Assembly (NCBI GenBank): GCA_003635195.1
Contig: PYIY01000178.1
Location: forward strand, 31,904-95,903
Reading direction: 5' to 3'
DNA: 64,000 nucleotides
Source: Candidatus Poribacteria bacterium
Lineage (GTDB): Bacteria; Poribacteria; WGA-4E; WGA-3G
Positions 53,946 to 63,043 of this stretch are shown here, piece by piece. Both the position numbers and the translations under genes were made by a program. The first letter of the stretch is position 1. Each line of letters opens with the position of its first letter. Under the pieces are notes generated by a model, which was not told where the DNA came from, did not search any database, and saw nothing but the letters and a program-made list of their open reading frames with translations.

Positions 53946-56525
53946 ATGACACGTAGAACAGTCAACGTCAAACTAAGACCCATCAAATTAGCATTCCTTG
54001 TAAATCCTAAAGATAGAGAATCTCTTCTGAAAGTCATAGAAATTAACACATTTCTGTGGGGTGGGATATATAATCCGATTATTCCCACTTACAAGCAGAT
54101 ACCTTCGGCATGGAAGGATCGTCCGTTTGAGAATCCGAGTGCTAGAAGTGTTGTTGCAGGGTACTTGGATAATTTTGATCCCGATTATGTTGTTCCAATA
54201 GGGGAGTGTGTTGATTATGATTTTGATGTCGGTCATCGGAGGAAAATTGAGGACGTTTCAAGAATTCTTGCGTCAGTTGAAGAGGATGGATCGCCTGACT
54301 ATGGAATAGGTCTCTTTGAGGTCTTAAGGTACTTTATTGAAACAGAGCTTAAGTTTGAACGAAAGCACCCAGTAGAGATATGTATCCCCCGTTTTGGCAC
54401 ACGCTTTCGTCTATTTTTTGCTAGCGTTTTTGGGATATTCCCAGAAAATATTGATAGAATTTTTTGGAAAAACTTTGCTAAGGTTTTGGACGCAAAGAAA
54501 ATTGACTGCTCAGTTTCAAACTACGCTGAGTTTTTAAACCCTCAGCGAGTATTTTTAAGGCGTATGACTCAATTCTACATCACGCTTAGGAGGCGTTTAA
54601 AGCAATGCATTTTCTATCTTGATCCAACGCAGTCTCTTGATATTATGGATTATTGGAATCTTCGCGCTGTGGGTTGGGATGTGATTCCTATCCCTAAGCA
54701 ATTTGCGCAATGTGACGAAACGGTGCAGCTTGCACAGGATTTTATTTTCGAAAACTATGTGCCTCATCATTCAAACTCTGAAATTTATCATCGCACCACT
54801 ATCCTTAAAAGTCGTTCTATATCTGAAGATGAGTACCGACAGTTTTCAGATTCGCTTGATACTTCTCGTATTGGTAAATCCAGCGGAAATCCAAAGGTAA
54901 GTCTAGGACTTTCATATCCGCGAATATGGAACGAGTGGGCAAGAGGTCCAGATCACGTTGAATGTTGTGAACTTGAAGCTGATACCGATGAGCATACTAT
55001 ATCACCTAACCAAGAAACCATACATTTTAAAACACTTGCCCCCGAGTTCGTTAGTTTCCATTTTGCAGGGCTTGATGCCTCACGCTTCGCAAATGAAATT
55101 GATCTTAGGCTGTACGGTGATAAAGGACTACGCGCGGAAGTGATTCCTGAAGCAGAAGTAGAACTGGCGAGAGTCATCAATAGATTTAATTTCCTTGATT
55201 GGCGAATTTCCAAAAAGGGGTTGGTATATCTATCCCCCTGTCGAGAAAGGACAGTAGAATTGTCTCTCCCTCACGCTGAGACAGTATTTACGAGATGGTT
55301 TAAATTAAAAGGTTGGACGGTAGAACTTTCATCAGCTGGTCATATTGCTAAGCAGATGATACTGCAGCTGGGTGGGATTCATGGAATTGAAATTTTGGCG
55401 CGGGAAGGAATTATTCAACTTTTAGGACGAATGAACAGCAGCAGTGGAATCCTAAATGAGTTGTTCAAGCGGGTTTCAGACTTACAAAAGTTGTTAAAAC
55501 GAACCTCGTTTCAAACTGCGGAGCAGGAAGTTGATGCATTTGTAAAGTATCTCAAAGAGATTCAACTTCAACTAGATGGTGATGAAAAATCTATGTCTGA
55601 AGAGTTTGTTAGAGATGAGGTTCAAAGAATTGTAGAACGAACAGGGTATAAGATAGAGGATGCAGTAGACAATATGGTTGAACGACTAAGTGATGCCAAG
55701 GTGCTTCAATTAGGAGTAGAAGTCCAGTGTCCAGTATGTACGCGAACTTCATGGTATTCTATGAAGGGTGTCAATTATGAGCTGCAGTGTTCCAGTTGCC
55801 TTACACGATTTTCCTTACCATCTGCTTCTAAAAATATTAAGTGGGCGTATCGTGCACTCGGTCCCTTCAGTCTACCCAAACATGCTCAAGGTGCTTATAC
55901 TGTGCTTTTAACACTTCGTTTCTTTTCCGGTTTTTCATTACTTGAAGGTGCGACGACTCCACTGATGAGTTTTACTGCCGAAAAAGACGGAATGAAACCT
56001 TTAGAGGCGGATCTTGCTCTGTTTTTTCAAGAATCGAAATTTAGGAATTCTAAAACTGAAGTAATTTTTGCAGAGTGTAAGACGTTCAATTCCTTTCGAC
56101 AGAAGGACGTAGATAAGATGACAGATTTGGGTAAAGTTTTCCCGGGGGCAATCCTCGTTTTTGCTAAACTGGGAGAGTATCTACTTGATGAAGAAAAGGC
56201 AATTCTATGTCCTCTGGTGAATCGTATGCGAAGAAATCGGAAGAGTAAGAGTTCATTTAATCCTATATTGATACTTACTGGGAAAGAACTTTTTTGGAAA
56301 TCTGAATTTTCAGAATGGTGGAAAGAAAGGGGAGGGATGCGTATGGCGGTGAATGCACAAGAGGGTATGCTTGAACTTTGTGACTTCACGTTGCAGACTA
56401 ACTTAGGCATAGAGTCTTGGGACCGATGGTTTGACAAACAATGTGGACTTGAAGAACATCCGAGGCGGGTAGTTCACACGGCGTGGACTCCTGTGACTAA
56501 TGTTCGTGACAATCGAAATGTGTAA
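53946..56525 (+). CDS. Unknown large protein with zinc ribbon and PD-(D/E)XK-like domain, 859 residues
   Basis: The N-terminus has the segment EINTFLWGGIYNPIIPTYKQ. Near residue 597 is a zinc ribbon, VQCPVCTRTSWYSMKGVNYE then LQCSSCLTRF. About residues 680-735 (LEADLALFFQES, then KTEVIFAECKTFNSF) give the D ... E-x-K arrangement of PD-(D/E)XK nucleases. The gene is more AT-rich than its neighbours and has its own promoter and structured leader, which suggests separate transfer. With SBD-HNH, DUF4268 and TIR-like genes next to it, a defence nuclease is a reasonable guess, but no known family was recognised. Confidence 0.65.
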   Translation: MTRRTVNVKLRPIKLAFLVNPKDRESLLKVIEINTFLWGGIYNPIIPTYKQIPSAWKDRPFENPSARSVVAGYLDNFDPDYVVPIGECVDYDFDVGHRRKIEDVSRILASVEEDGSPDYGIGLFEVLRYFIETELKFERKHPVEICIPRFGTRFRLFFASVFGIFPENIDRIFWKNFAKVLDAKKIDCSVSNYAEFLNPQRVFLRRMTQFYITLRRRLKQCIFYLDPTQSLDIMDYWNLRAVGWDVIPIPKQFAQCDETVQLAQDFIFENYVPHHSNSEIYHRTTILKSRSISEDEYRQFSDSLDTSRIGKSSGNPKVSLGLSYPRIWNEWARGPDHVECCELEADTDEHTISPNQETIHFKTLAPEFVSFHFAGLDASRFANEIDLRLYGDKGLRAEVIPEAEVELARVINRFNFLDWRISKKGLVYLSPCRERTVELSLPHAETVFTRWFKLKGWTVELSSAGHIAKQMILQLGGIHGIEILAREGIIQLLGRMNSSSGILNELFKRVSDLQKLLKRTSFQTAEQEVDAFVKYLKEIQLQLDGDEKSMSEEFVRDEVQRIVERTGYKIEDAVDNMVERLSDAKVLQLGVEVQCPVCTRTSWYSMKGVNYELQCSSCLTRFSLPSASKNIKWAYRALGPFSLPKHAQGAYTVLLTLRFFSGFSLLEGATTPLMSFTAEKDGMKPLEADLALFFQESKFRNSKTEVIFAECKTFNSFRQKDVDKMTDLGKVFPGAILVFAKLGEYLLDEEKAILCPLVNRMRRNRKSKSSFNPILILTGKELFWKSEFSEWWKERGGMRMAVNAQEGMLELCDFTLQTNLGIESWDRWFDKQCGLEEHPRRVVHTAWTPVTNVRDNRNV

Positions 56526-56844
56526 TTCCTATCACACCTACGTTGTGTTTACATTTCATCAAAATCGTCAGGAAGTCAGCATCTGTCAGAATTTGCGTAT
56601 TGAAACGCTTGGAACAGCGCGTGTGAAAGACCTTGGCAAAACTGTTGGTAGAAGGGATCTTGTATCAAATTATCAAGTATATACATCGTGTTATCCATCT
56701 GGTCCGTATTATATATTCACGAATATGAACGTAGAAACTAAAAAAGAATTGCTTGAGGAGATAGCCAGTGAGCTGAATCCTCCTGTCTCTATACACGTAG
56801 AAATCTTTCATAGGGTATCCGACCCAGATGGGGAACCTGCGTAA
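56518..56844 (+). CDS. Hypothetical protein, 108 residues
   Basis: ATG 56518 (ATGTGTAA) overlaps the previous stop region by 8 bases, so it is coupled to the 859-residue gene; the 56500 start is further inside it. Beta-rich (YVVFTFHQNRQEVSICQNLR). It ends in DNA belonging to a dprA fragment, so its C-terminus may be altered. Confidence 0.5.
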   Translation: MCNSYHTYVVFTFHQNRQEVSICQNLRIETLGTARVKDLGKTVGRRDLVSNYQVYTSCYPSGPYYIFTNMNVETKKELLEEIASELNPPVSIHVEIFHRVSDPDGEPA

Positions 56845-57022
56845 TTTGTCGAAAGATCGGCAGCTGGCGACAGCTATCTGGGCACAGGAATGCCTGTTTT
56901 CAGAGCATCCATTCCGAACTTTGACCTCCGCAAGGACGCTTATGCAGTGGAACTGTATGATTAGACGTAACGCTTTCCTCGAACTTACACGCCGCGGCTA
57001 TACCCCAACAAGAGGAACTTGA
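56828..57022 (+). pseudogene. Fragment of a dprA gene
   Basis: The frame reads NLSKDRQLATAIWAQECLFS then EHPFRTLTSARTLMQWNCMI and aligns with DprA 15715-16647 (YPSKNRDLAADIQAQGCLLS then EHPFRTSPSPRNLVKRNRII). Only the central 45 residues remain. The catalytic core and both ends are gone. It marks a second, decayed dprA at the border of the second island. Confidence 0.75.
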
Positions 57023-57024
57023 AA

Positions 57025-57927
57025 ATGACGCGGGAAGAGGTTCTTAGGAGATTTCAAAACTTTCAGATATGGGAACGCCGTGGAGAAAGGGCACCTCATA
57101 AACCGTTGCTGATCCTCTATGCTATCGGGAAATTGATGCTTGGTGAAGAGAGGCTGTCCTACGCTGCGATAGAAGACGACCTTCGCGACCTGTTGAAAGA
57201 GTTCGGACCGTGGCGTGACAGGTATCGCCCCCAAGACCCGTTCTGGCGGTTGAGAGACCCGCGAAACCCTGAAGATCGGGTTTGGAAGATACCGAACGCA
57301 CACCAAATTAACGAAGGTTGGCGGTCAGACGGAACATCAACGGGCGATGCACTTATCGGCGATCTACGGGAACACGGGGTCGGCGGGTTCCTCCCACTTA
57401 TCGCGGACCAACTCCGAAACGACGTAGGTTTAAGATTTGAGCTCGTTGGTAGATTGTTAGGTTCTCATTTTCCTGTTACGTACCATGCAGATATTCTGCA
57501 GGCGGTTGGTATTGACTGGACGTTTGTGGCTTCTCGGCAACCTCGAAACCCCAGATTCCGACCAGAAGTCTTAGAAGTCTACGGAGACCGCTGTGCGATC
57601 TGCGGCTTCAATGTGACGTTCCGTGATCGTCCCATCGCGATAGAAGCCGCACATATCAAATGGCATAGCGCGGAAGGCCCCGACATCCCCCAGAACGGAA
57701 TGGCACTCTGTGCATTACACCACAAACTCTTTGACCGTGGGATATTTACGTTGTCAGACCAACTGACTATCAAGGTGTCGGAACAGGTGAACTCTGCATC
57801 ACTTGGCTTTGAAGAATGGTTGGGACGCTTCGACGACAGGGACATTTATTTCCCATCGGAGCCGTATCTTCCGGACGCAGTCTATGTTCATTGGCATACG
57901 GAGCAGGTGTTTAAAGGGGGATCCTAG
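57025..57927 (+). CDS. SBD-HNH restriction protein (phosphorothioate-DNA-type), 300 residues
   Basis: ATG 57025 with SD AGAGGA. The first 150 residues (GERAPHKPLLILYAIGKLML then a FGPWRDRYRPQDPFWRLRD block) match the sulfur-binding domain type of phosphorothioate-dependent type IV enzymes. The HNH follows near residues 190-235: YGDRCAICGFN, IEAAHIKWHSAEGPDIPQNG, MALCALHHKLFDRG. Such enzymes cut DNA carrying sulfur or methyl modification. No dnd genes are in view, so the host DNA should lack the modification. Complete in length. Confidence 0.85.
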   Translation: MTREEVLRRFQNFQIWERRGERAPHKPLLILYAIGKLMLGEERLSYAAIEDDLRDLLKEFGPWRDRYRPQDPFWRLRDPRNPEDRVWKIPNAHQINEGWRSDGTSTGDALIGDLREHGVGGFLPLIADQLRNDVGLRFELVGRLLGSHFPVTYHADILQAVGIDWTFVASRQPRNPRFRPEVLEVYGDRCAICGFNVTFRDRPIAIEAAHIKWHSAEGPDIPQNGMALCALHHKLFDRGIFTLSDQLTIKVSEQVNSASLGFEEWLGRFDDRDIYFPSEPYLPDAVYVHWHTEQVFKGGS

Positions 57928-58076
57928 GCGTTGTAATCGGCGCGAAATGTATGTGGCTTGGTTGGCTGATACGAAACGTTTTCGCGACGCACCCTGTCAG
58001 AACATCTTCAGACAGTCATCCGATTTGACACTTGCAGGTTTCGCAGTATCAGCGGACTCTATAGAAGGAATAACCC

Positions 58077-58400
58077 ATGAAAGAACCATCGTGGGCAGAT
58101 AACATGGCGTTCTTAAGAATCGACACGCCGCCTTTCAAAAAACCCTATGAATACAAGGGGCAGCCCCTCACACAAGAGATTGCCGAGCATATCCTCGCTG
58201 GGTGGGATAACACGCCGACGTATCTACCTATCTCCATCTGGATGGAGGGTGTGAAGAGCTATCACGAGAGACAAGGTGGTACCCTCACAACAGGGGACTT
58301 ACAACCGATGATCCGGGCAGCCCTCTTTTCTCTGAAACGACGCGGGTGTGCTGTTGAAGATTCCCAAGGCAACTGGAAAATACTTCCGAAATGTGATTGA
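58077..58400 (+). CDS. Small protein matching the C-terminal domain of the 18394 HNH protein, 107 residues
   Basis: SD AAGGA, ATG 58077 (a second ATG is at 58104). KGQPLTQEIAEHILAGWDNT ... MEGVKSYHERQGG ... RAALFSLKRRGCAVED ... GNWKIL parallels the last 85 residues of the membrane HNH protein. A winged-helix-like fold is likely. The shared domain links the two defence-like islands. Confidence 0.6.
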   Translation: MKEPSWADNMAFLRIDTPPFKKPYEYKGQPLTQEIAEHILAGWDNTPTYLPISIWMEGVKSYHERQGGTLTTGDLQPMIRAALFSLKRRGCAVEDSQGNWKILPKCD

Positions 58401-58538
58401 TGAACCTTTAAATATGTCTATACGATTTGAGCGACCACGCCACGAACACAACGGGTTTGCACGGTGTGTGAAATTCCAGAGACATTATGCCCTTAGACAA
58501 CGTGCATTGACCCATTTTTGAGAAGGAAGGAGCGTATT

Positions 58539-59522
58539 ATGGCACGCGAATGGACGAGAAGATACTGGCGCGAACTACTTCGCTACTTGCAGCAGGAAGA
58601 TAGTCAACTCCAAGCACTACCGCCACGAGCAGATGATCGTTTCCAAGCTTTTGACATAGGACGGCGCACGTTCTTCTTAGAAGCCTGGCTTTATCAACGC
58701 TCGCCGAATACTGACCTTCCGGAGATTGGCGTTCGACTCCGGATGGGCCAGAAAGATGGCCCCGCACACTTCCATTTGTTGAAAAGACAAAGCGAAGAAA
58801 TTGTGAGAGAACTCGGCGAAACCCCTAAATGGTATAAGTACCCACGCCCCGATAGGAATTTGAACGTCGTGTATTTAGACAAACGCGACATAGAGATCAC
58901 CGATGAAGCAGACTGGCCCAACCAGCACGCATGGCTCGCATCAAAACTTAAAAAATTCAACGCGGTGTTTCAGCCACGCATCATGACGCTCAATGCCGCC
59001 GACTATGACCCTCTTGAAACCTTAGGCGATGTGGAAATCGTAGACACTGAGGTGGATGACATCTTTGATGAAACAGATGATTTTGATGATACGGAAGACA
59101 TGACCCCTGAGGAAGCCTTGGCGAAAGCCTTTGAAGAAGCAGCTGAATATGTAACCTCACAGCCAAAATCCAATATGCCTATGCACGCCTACGTGGTGAT
59201 GCTACACCTCGTTTCTCAAGGATATTCCGATTTTACAGAGATCCGAAAAGTCCTCTGTCGCGAGTCAGCGGGCAGCTATTACATCACGATCTTAGAACAC
59301 ATTGTCAGGAAAATAGAGGTCCTTGAAGAAAAGTGGAGTGAAAGCATACCGCCAATCACTGCTCTCGTTTTCAATACCGACGGACGTGCCTCTCAGTGGA
59401 CGTGTGAGATTCTCACAGGCGATGGTGCCGTTCAACCCACAGCAAAGCAGGTCGCGAAACTCGCTGCGTCTGTGGCTGCCTATGACAAATGGGACAAGGT
59501 GCTAAAGGCACTTAAACCGTAA
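58539..59522 (+). CDS. DUF4268-type protein, 327 residues
   Basis: ATG 58539 has SD AAGGAG; earlier frame starts lack one. WTRRYWRELLRYLQQEDSQL, the IGVRLRMGQKDGPAHFHLLK segment and the E-TPKWYKY block correspond to DUF4268. An acidic linker (VDTEVDDIFDETDDFDDTED) leads to a helical C-terminal domain (PMHAYVVMLHLVSQGYSDFT). A smaller relative is at 17625-18140. DUF4268 genes often sit beside restriction genes. Function unknown. Confidence 0.6.
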   Translation: MAREWTRRYWRELLRYLQQEDSQLQALPPRADDRFQAFDIGRRTFFLEAWLYQRSPNTDLPEIGVRLRMGQKDGPAHFHLLKRQSEEIVRELGETPKWYKYPRPDRNLNVVYLDKRDIEITDEADWPNQHAWLASKLKKFNAVFQPRIMTLNAADYDPLETLGDVEIVDTEVDDIFDETDDFDDTEDMTPEEALAKAFEEAAEYVTSQPKSNMPMHAYVVMLHLVSQGYSDFTEIRKVLCRESAGSYYITILEHIVRKIEVLEEKWSESIPPITALVFNTDGRASQWTCEILTGDGAVQPTAKQVAKLAASVAAYDKWDKVLKALKP

Positions 59523-59647
59523 TTGACTGGGCGTGATACATAAGAGCGTCCACAAAGCGAAAAGTCAAGGTTCTTCTGAATTTTACATTCGAAAAACTTA
59601 GTCGTGTTAATGCGAAAGTTACTATGACCCTAAGGAGGTATGAAAAT

Positions 59648-60040
59648 ATGGCAAAGGTTGGTGTATTCTTCAGTTTTGAGTTTGATAGAGATAAAGATCT
59701 TTATGGCGATTTCTTCGCGCAAGCGAAAAGTAAATCTCCCCATGCCATTCGGGATTATTCGCTTAACAAAGTCCATCCTCCAGACGACTGGAAGGAGAAA
59801 GCGGAAGCCCATATTCGTCGGAGCAAAGTGGTAATCGTTGTTGTGGGGCAGGATACACACAATGCACCGGGGGTTGATGAGGAAGTTAAAATAGCAAAAC
59901 GACTGGGTACGCCTATATTTCAACTTCAACCACAGAAACAAAATTACGGTGGACTAAATGGAGCGGGTGAGATCATACCGTGGAAATGGGACAAAATCAA
60001 TGATAAGATAGATGAACTATTAAAGCAGGCACAAGGTTGA
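59648..60040 (+). CDS. TIR-like (DUF1863/ThsB-type) protein, 130 residues
   Basis: ATG 59648 with SD AAGGAGG. Same features as the 22273-22662 protein: KVGVFFSFEFDRDKDLY, VVIVVVGQDTHNAPGVDEEV and IPWKWDKINDKIDELL. Here a membrane protein gene follows 137 bases later in the same direction. TIR-like enzymes of this class produce NAD-derived signals in anti-phage defence, and a membrane effector next door would complete a two-gene system. This is inference from family and context. Confidence 0.75.
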   Translation: MAKVGVFFSFEFDRDKDLYGDFFAQAKSKSPHAIRDYSLNKVHPPDDWKEKAEAHIRRSKVVIVVVGQDTHNAPGVDEEVKIAKRLGTPIFQLQPQKQNYGGLNGAGEIIPWKWDKINDKIDELLKQAQG

Positions 60041-60177
60041 TAGAACATCTGAAATTGTATTTTACCTATTTATTCAACCCTTCTTGAGCTCGCAGCGATG
60101 CATATACAAGGATCGTCAATTTGCTTGAGACAAGGCCATATTAGTGTTGTCTCTGCCATTCGGGAGTTAACGTAAAC

Positions 60178-60636
60178 ATGGACGAAAAACAGGAATTGTT
60201 GGAAATCTACAAACTCCACGCCCAACTTGCCGATAGTGTGAGCAAGCAACGAGCTACCGCAAACCGTTTCTATGTGTTGATTTTTTCGGGATTAGTTGTG
60301 CTTTTTTCTGCTTTCCTACAGCGTAAGAACGGAGTACCGCTCGGATGGCTTATGATAGGTTTCGGACTATTCGGCATGCTTTTAGCCTGGGCATGGTTTA
60401 TCGCCCTCCGCTCTTACTGCCAACTCAACTCAGGGAAGTTTCAAGTATTACTTGCATTAGAGGAAAAACTCGCCTACCCATTTTTCAAACGTGAATGGGA
60501 ATTGCTTGGCGAAGGAAAAGATTCCAAGAGTTACCGGAAACAGACTGTCGCTGAAAGTCGTGTACCTATGATCTTCGGTATTTGTTTTGTTCTATTATTG
60601 TTAATTGGAATCTGCTTGCTATGTGGCATTCTGTGA
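60178..60636 (+). CDS. Small membrane protein, possible effector of the TIR-like gene, 152 residues
   Basis: A soluble N-terminus with a conserved-looking helix (LLEIYKLHAQLADSVSKQRA) is followed by transmembrane helices RFYVLIFSGLVVLFSAFLQR, GWLMIGFGLFGMLLAWAWFI and, at the C-terminus, MIFGICFVLLLLIGICLLCG. From memory this layout matches small oligomeric membrane proteins (RipA/8xMP type) coded beside TIR-like genes. If so it could disrupt the membrane on signalling. ATG 60178 has a weak SD. Confidence 0.6.
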   Translation: MDEKQELLEIYKLHAQLADSVSKQRATANRFYVLIFSGLVVLFSAFLQRKNGVPLGWLMIGFGLFGMLLAWAWFIALRSYCQLNSGKFQVLLALEEKLAYPFFKREWELLGEGKDSKSYRKQTVAESRVPMIFGICFVLLLLIGICLLCGIL

Positions 60637-60682
60637 TCGCGTAGTTAATCTCGATTAAACGGACGACAGAAAGCGAACTATT

Positions 60683-61462
60683 ATGAAAGGCACAAGACCC
60701 CTTGATAACAAAGAGATCCGACTCGTTTCCGCATGCTTCGATGGCACGTTTGAGGCACGCAACCGTGGGTTGTTCATGCTCGGCGTGAGCACAGGCGGAC
60801 GCATCTCTGAGCTCCTCAGCCTACAGATCGGCGATGTCTATCAGAACAGGAAAGCCGTCGGTGATCTACTCTACGATAAATCCATCGTCAAAGGTGGGGA
60901 GATGAGCCGCGCGGTCCCAGTGAATGTTGACGGCAGGCAGGCAATTGAGAATCTTATCAGTTGGCACCGAGAGAAATACAAAACGATTGCCCCGTCCCGT
61001 CCTTTATTTCCTTCTCGAAACAAGAACGGATCTGTCGCGATGAACAGGCAAACTGCTCACGAGATGCTGAAAAAAGCGTTTCAAGCTGCGGGACTCAACG
61101 GCAAACTCGCCACACACAGTCTGCGGAAAAGTTTTGCACAGCGCGTCTATGAGGAAAGCGGAGACATCTATTTGGTGCAGGAGCTTCTTGGTCACCGAAA
61201 CGTCTCGACAACCCAGAAGTATATCGGTGTGAATTACGCCACCGCACGTGAGGCAGTAGAGGCGATGGCGTTGGAGGCGAAAGCGGCATCTTCTGAACGT
61301 GACAGAACCGACCTTTTGTCACGTTCATTCCGGTTTTTAGGCGGGGAACTCAAGGAAACCGCCGATGAAACCCTCTTCCTCGAACTCGCCCTCCGGGGAT
61401 ACGATCTCTCCAAACTCCGGAAGAATAACGAGACGACTGCGGAGATTATTAAGATAGGATAA
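60683..61462 (+). CDS. Tyrosine recombinase, 259 residues (copy 1)
   Basis: The catalytic domain alone is present: STGGRISELLSLQIGDV (Arg I), THSLRKSFAQRVYEES (His-x-x-Arg), LVQELLGHRNVSTTQKYIGV (His and catalytic Tyr). The N-terminal core-binding domain is absent, so it is a short integrase. It is followed by a C-terminal extension of about 55 residues. Shares more than 80% of core residues by eye with the copy at 61981. Two integrases beside chromosomal-looking DNA indicate an integration boundary. Confidence 0.88.
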   Translation: MKGTRPLDNKEIRLVSACFDGTFEARNRGLFMLGVSTGGRISELLSLQIGDVYQNRKAVGDLLYDKSIVKGGEMSRAVPVNVDGRQAIENLISWHREKYKTIAPSRPLFPSRNKNGSVAMNRQTAHEMLKKAFQAAGLNGKLATHSLRKSFAQRVYEESGDIYLVQELLGHRNVSTTQKYIGVNYATAREAVEAMALEAKAASSERDRTDLLSRSFRFLGGELKETADETLFLELALRGYDLSKLRKNNETTAEIIKIG

Positions 61463-61463
61463 A

Positions 61464-61673
61464 ATCTAAGAAAACGCCAATCGTGAACGGGTGATGCGTT
61501 TTCAGAAACTCCGCACGGCACGCGCCAGTCACGACACCCACCCTACTGAACGCGCGGAGATGGAATACTATCAGTCCCACCAGCACCTTTACACCGCGGT
61601 GCAAGATGCCGTTGCTGAAAAAAAATGCGCGCAAGGCATGCGGAACCACAGCGACACAATTTCCGCGTGTTAA
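61464..61673 (+). pseudogene. Truncated short coiled-coil gene (family copy 3)
   Basis: The frame reads ENANRERVMRFQKLRTARAS then HDTHPTERAEMEYYQSHQHL and matches the 50592 and 53214 proteins from their residue 8 on. The start codon part is missing, since the sequence begins directly after the integrase stop. The tail diverges. It probably no longer makes a normal product. Confidence 0.65.
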
Positions 61674-61980
61674 GCTACAATTTTTGCGTATAGACGATAA
61701 GCACGATCCAACAAATATGTTCTATTTCTCCGGCAAAAATATTTTTTCCCGAATAAAGGAAAGGCACCTGTCCCCTTTGACAAGCTTAGTGGATCCGTGT
61801 GTTTAGGACGGATGGATTGCTTGAAGCTCTAACAGTTTGGGGAGAAAATATGCATTTATTTTCGGAATTGGCACAAAACTTGCTACTTAAATAATTTAGC
61901 ATGAAGACTCATCTGAGAATCTTCCGTTGAAGTCGAATCGACTTGTTGATGATTCTCAAGTCGAAAGACCTTATCAACGC
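61674..61980. other. Noncoding gap between the integrases
   Basis: No gene and no clear repeat is visible. The second integrase starts at 61981; an upstream in-frame ATG at 61927 has no SD. The sequence is AT-rich around 61850-61900. Confidence 0.4.
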
Positions 61981-62616
61981 ATGAAAGGCACGCGACCTCT
62001 TGATAACACCGAAATCCGACTCGTTTCTGCCTGCTTCAAGGGTACCTTTGAGGCACGCAACCGTGGCCTCTTTATGCTCGGTGTGAGCACAGGCGGACGC
62101 ATTAGCGAGCTGCTCAGCCTAACCATCGGCGATGTCTACCAGAACCAAAAACCTGTGACCGATCTTCTGTTCGACCGATCCATCACCAAAGGCGGTGAAG
62201 TCTCCAGAGTCGTCCCCGTCAATATCGATGGCAGAACAGCAATCGAAAATCTTATCGGCTGGCACCAGGAGAAATACAGAACGATTGCTCCGTCCCGTCC
62301 TTTATTTCCTTCTCGAAACAGGAAGGGAACTGTCGCGATGAACAGACAAACCGCACATGGGATGCTCAAGAAAGCGTTTCAAGCGGCGGGACTCAACGGC
62401 AAGCTCGCCACACACAGTCTCCGTAAAAGTTTTGCGCAGCGGGTCTATGAGGAAAGCAGAGACATCTATTTGGTGCAGGAGCTGCTCGGCCACCAAAGCG
62501 TCTTCACAACACAGAAGTATATCGGTGTGAATTACGCAACAGCCCGTGAGACGGTAGAGGCAATCGCATTGGAAGCAAAAGCATCATCTTCTGAACGTGA
62601 CAGAAACGGATGCTGA
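61981..62616 (+). CDS. Tyrosine recombinase, 211 residues (copy 2)
   Basis: Starts MKGTRPLDNTEIRLVSACFK, the same start as copy 1. Motifs: STGGRISELLSLTIGDV, THSLRKSFAQRVYEES, LVQELLGHQSVFTTQKYIGV with the active-site tyrosine. It stops early (SSERDRNGC) where copy 1 continues, so the C-terminal extension was lost. Tandem duplicated integrases can excise and invert or integrate two related elements. Confidence 0.88.
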   Translation: MKGTRPLDNTEIRLVSACFKGTFEARNRGLFMLGVSTGGRISELLSLTIGDVYQNQKPVTDLLFDRSITKGGEVSRVVPVNIDGRTAIENLIGWHQEKYRTIAPSRPLFPSRNRKGTVAMNRQTAHGMLKKAFQAAGLNGKLATHSLRKSFAQRVYEESRDIYLVQELLGHQSVFTTQKYIGVNYATARETVEAIALEAKASSSERDRNGC

Positions 62617-62869
62617 TAGCAGAGAGATTCACCGTATCGGTAGGGAAGTTTTTAGTGCCTTGACGGATCCGGTAGCACCGCTCCATCAGGACGGGGCGCG
62701 GGTCTCTCATTACGCATACCCCAGCGAGGCACCCTCGGAGGCTTATTACTATGGAGATCGTAATGATATAGGGTCTCCTGGCTTTTACGAAGAACCTGCT
62801 CCGGCGGCACCGAGTATAGTCAGACGGAAACGAGTTAGCACTTGGGCGGCTCTGAAGCAGATGCCGTGA
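62597..62869 (+). CDS. Hypothetical protein, 90 residues
   Basis: GTG at 62597 overlaps the integrase end by 20 bases. Reads MTETDADSREIHRIGREVFS and is tyrosine- and proline-rich near the end (EAYYYGDRNDIGSPGFYEEP). It might be a separate gene or the shifted remnant of the integrase tail. No family recognised. Confidence 0.35.
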   Translation: MTETDADSREIHRIGREVFSALTDPVAPLHQDGARVSHYAYPSEAPSEAYYYGDRNDIGSPGFYEEPAPAAPSIVRRKRVSTWAALKQMP

Positions 62870-62993
62870 GAAGCGAGGGAGGACATTGAGGACATTGAGG
62901 AAATCCGCAGAAATACCCTATCAAAAACCCTCCGATTCCCGACACTTCCGTGTTCTCCGCGTCCTCCGCGCCCTCCGCGATTCAGACAATAAC

Positions 62994-63028
62994 GAAAAAG
63001 GCGCGGAGACTCTGCCCCGCGCCCTTTC
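62994..63028. terminator. Bidirectional terminator
   Basis: AAAAAGGCGCGG pairs with CCGCGCCCTTT across ten bases (about 62995-63027), with A's before and T's after. It separates the integrase region from the leftward secreted-protein gene. Confidence 0.75.
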
Positions 63029-63043
63029 CGAATCGTTTGGAGT

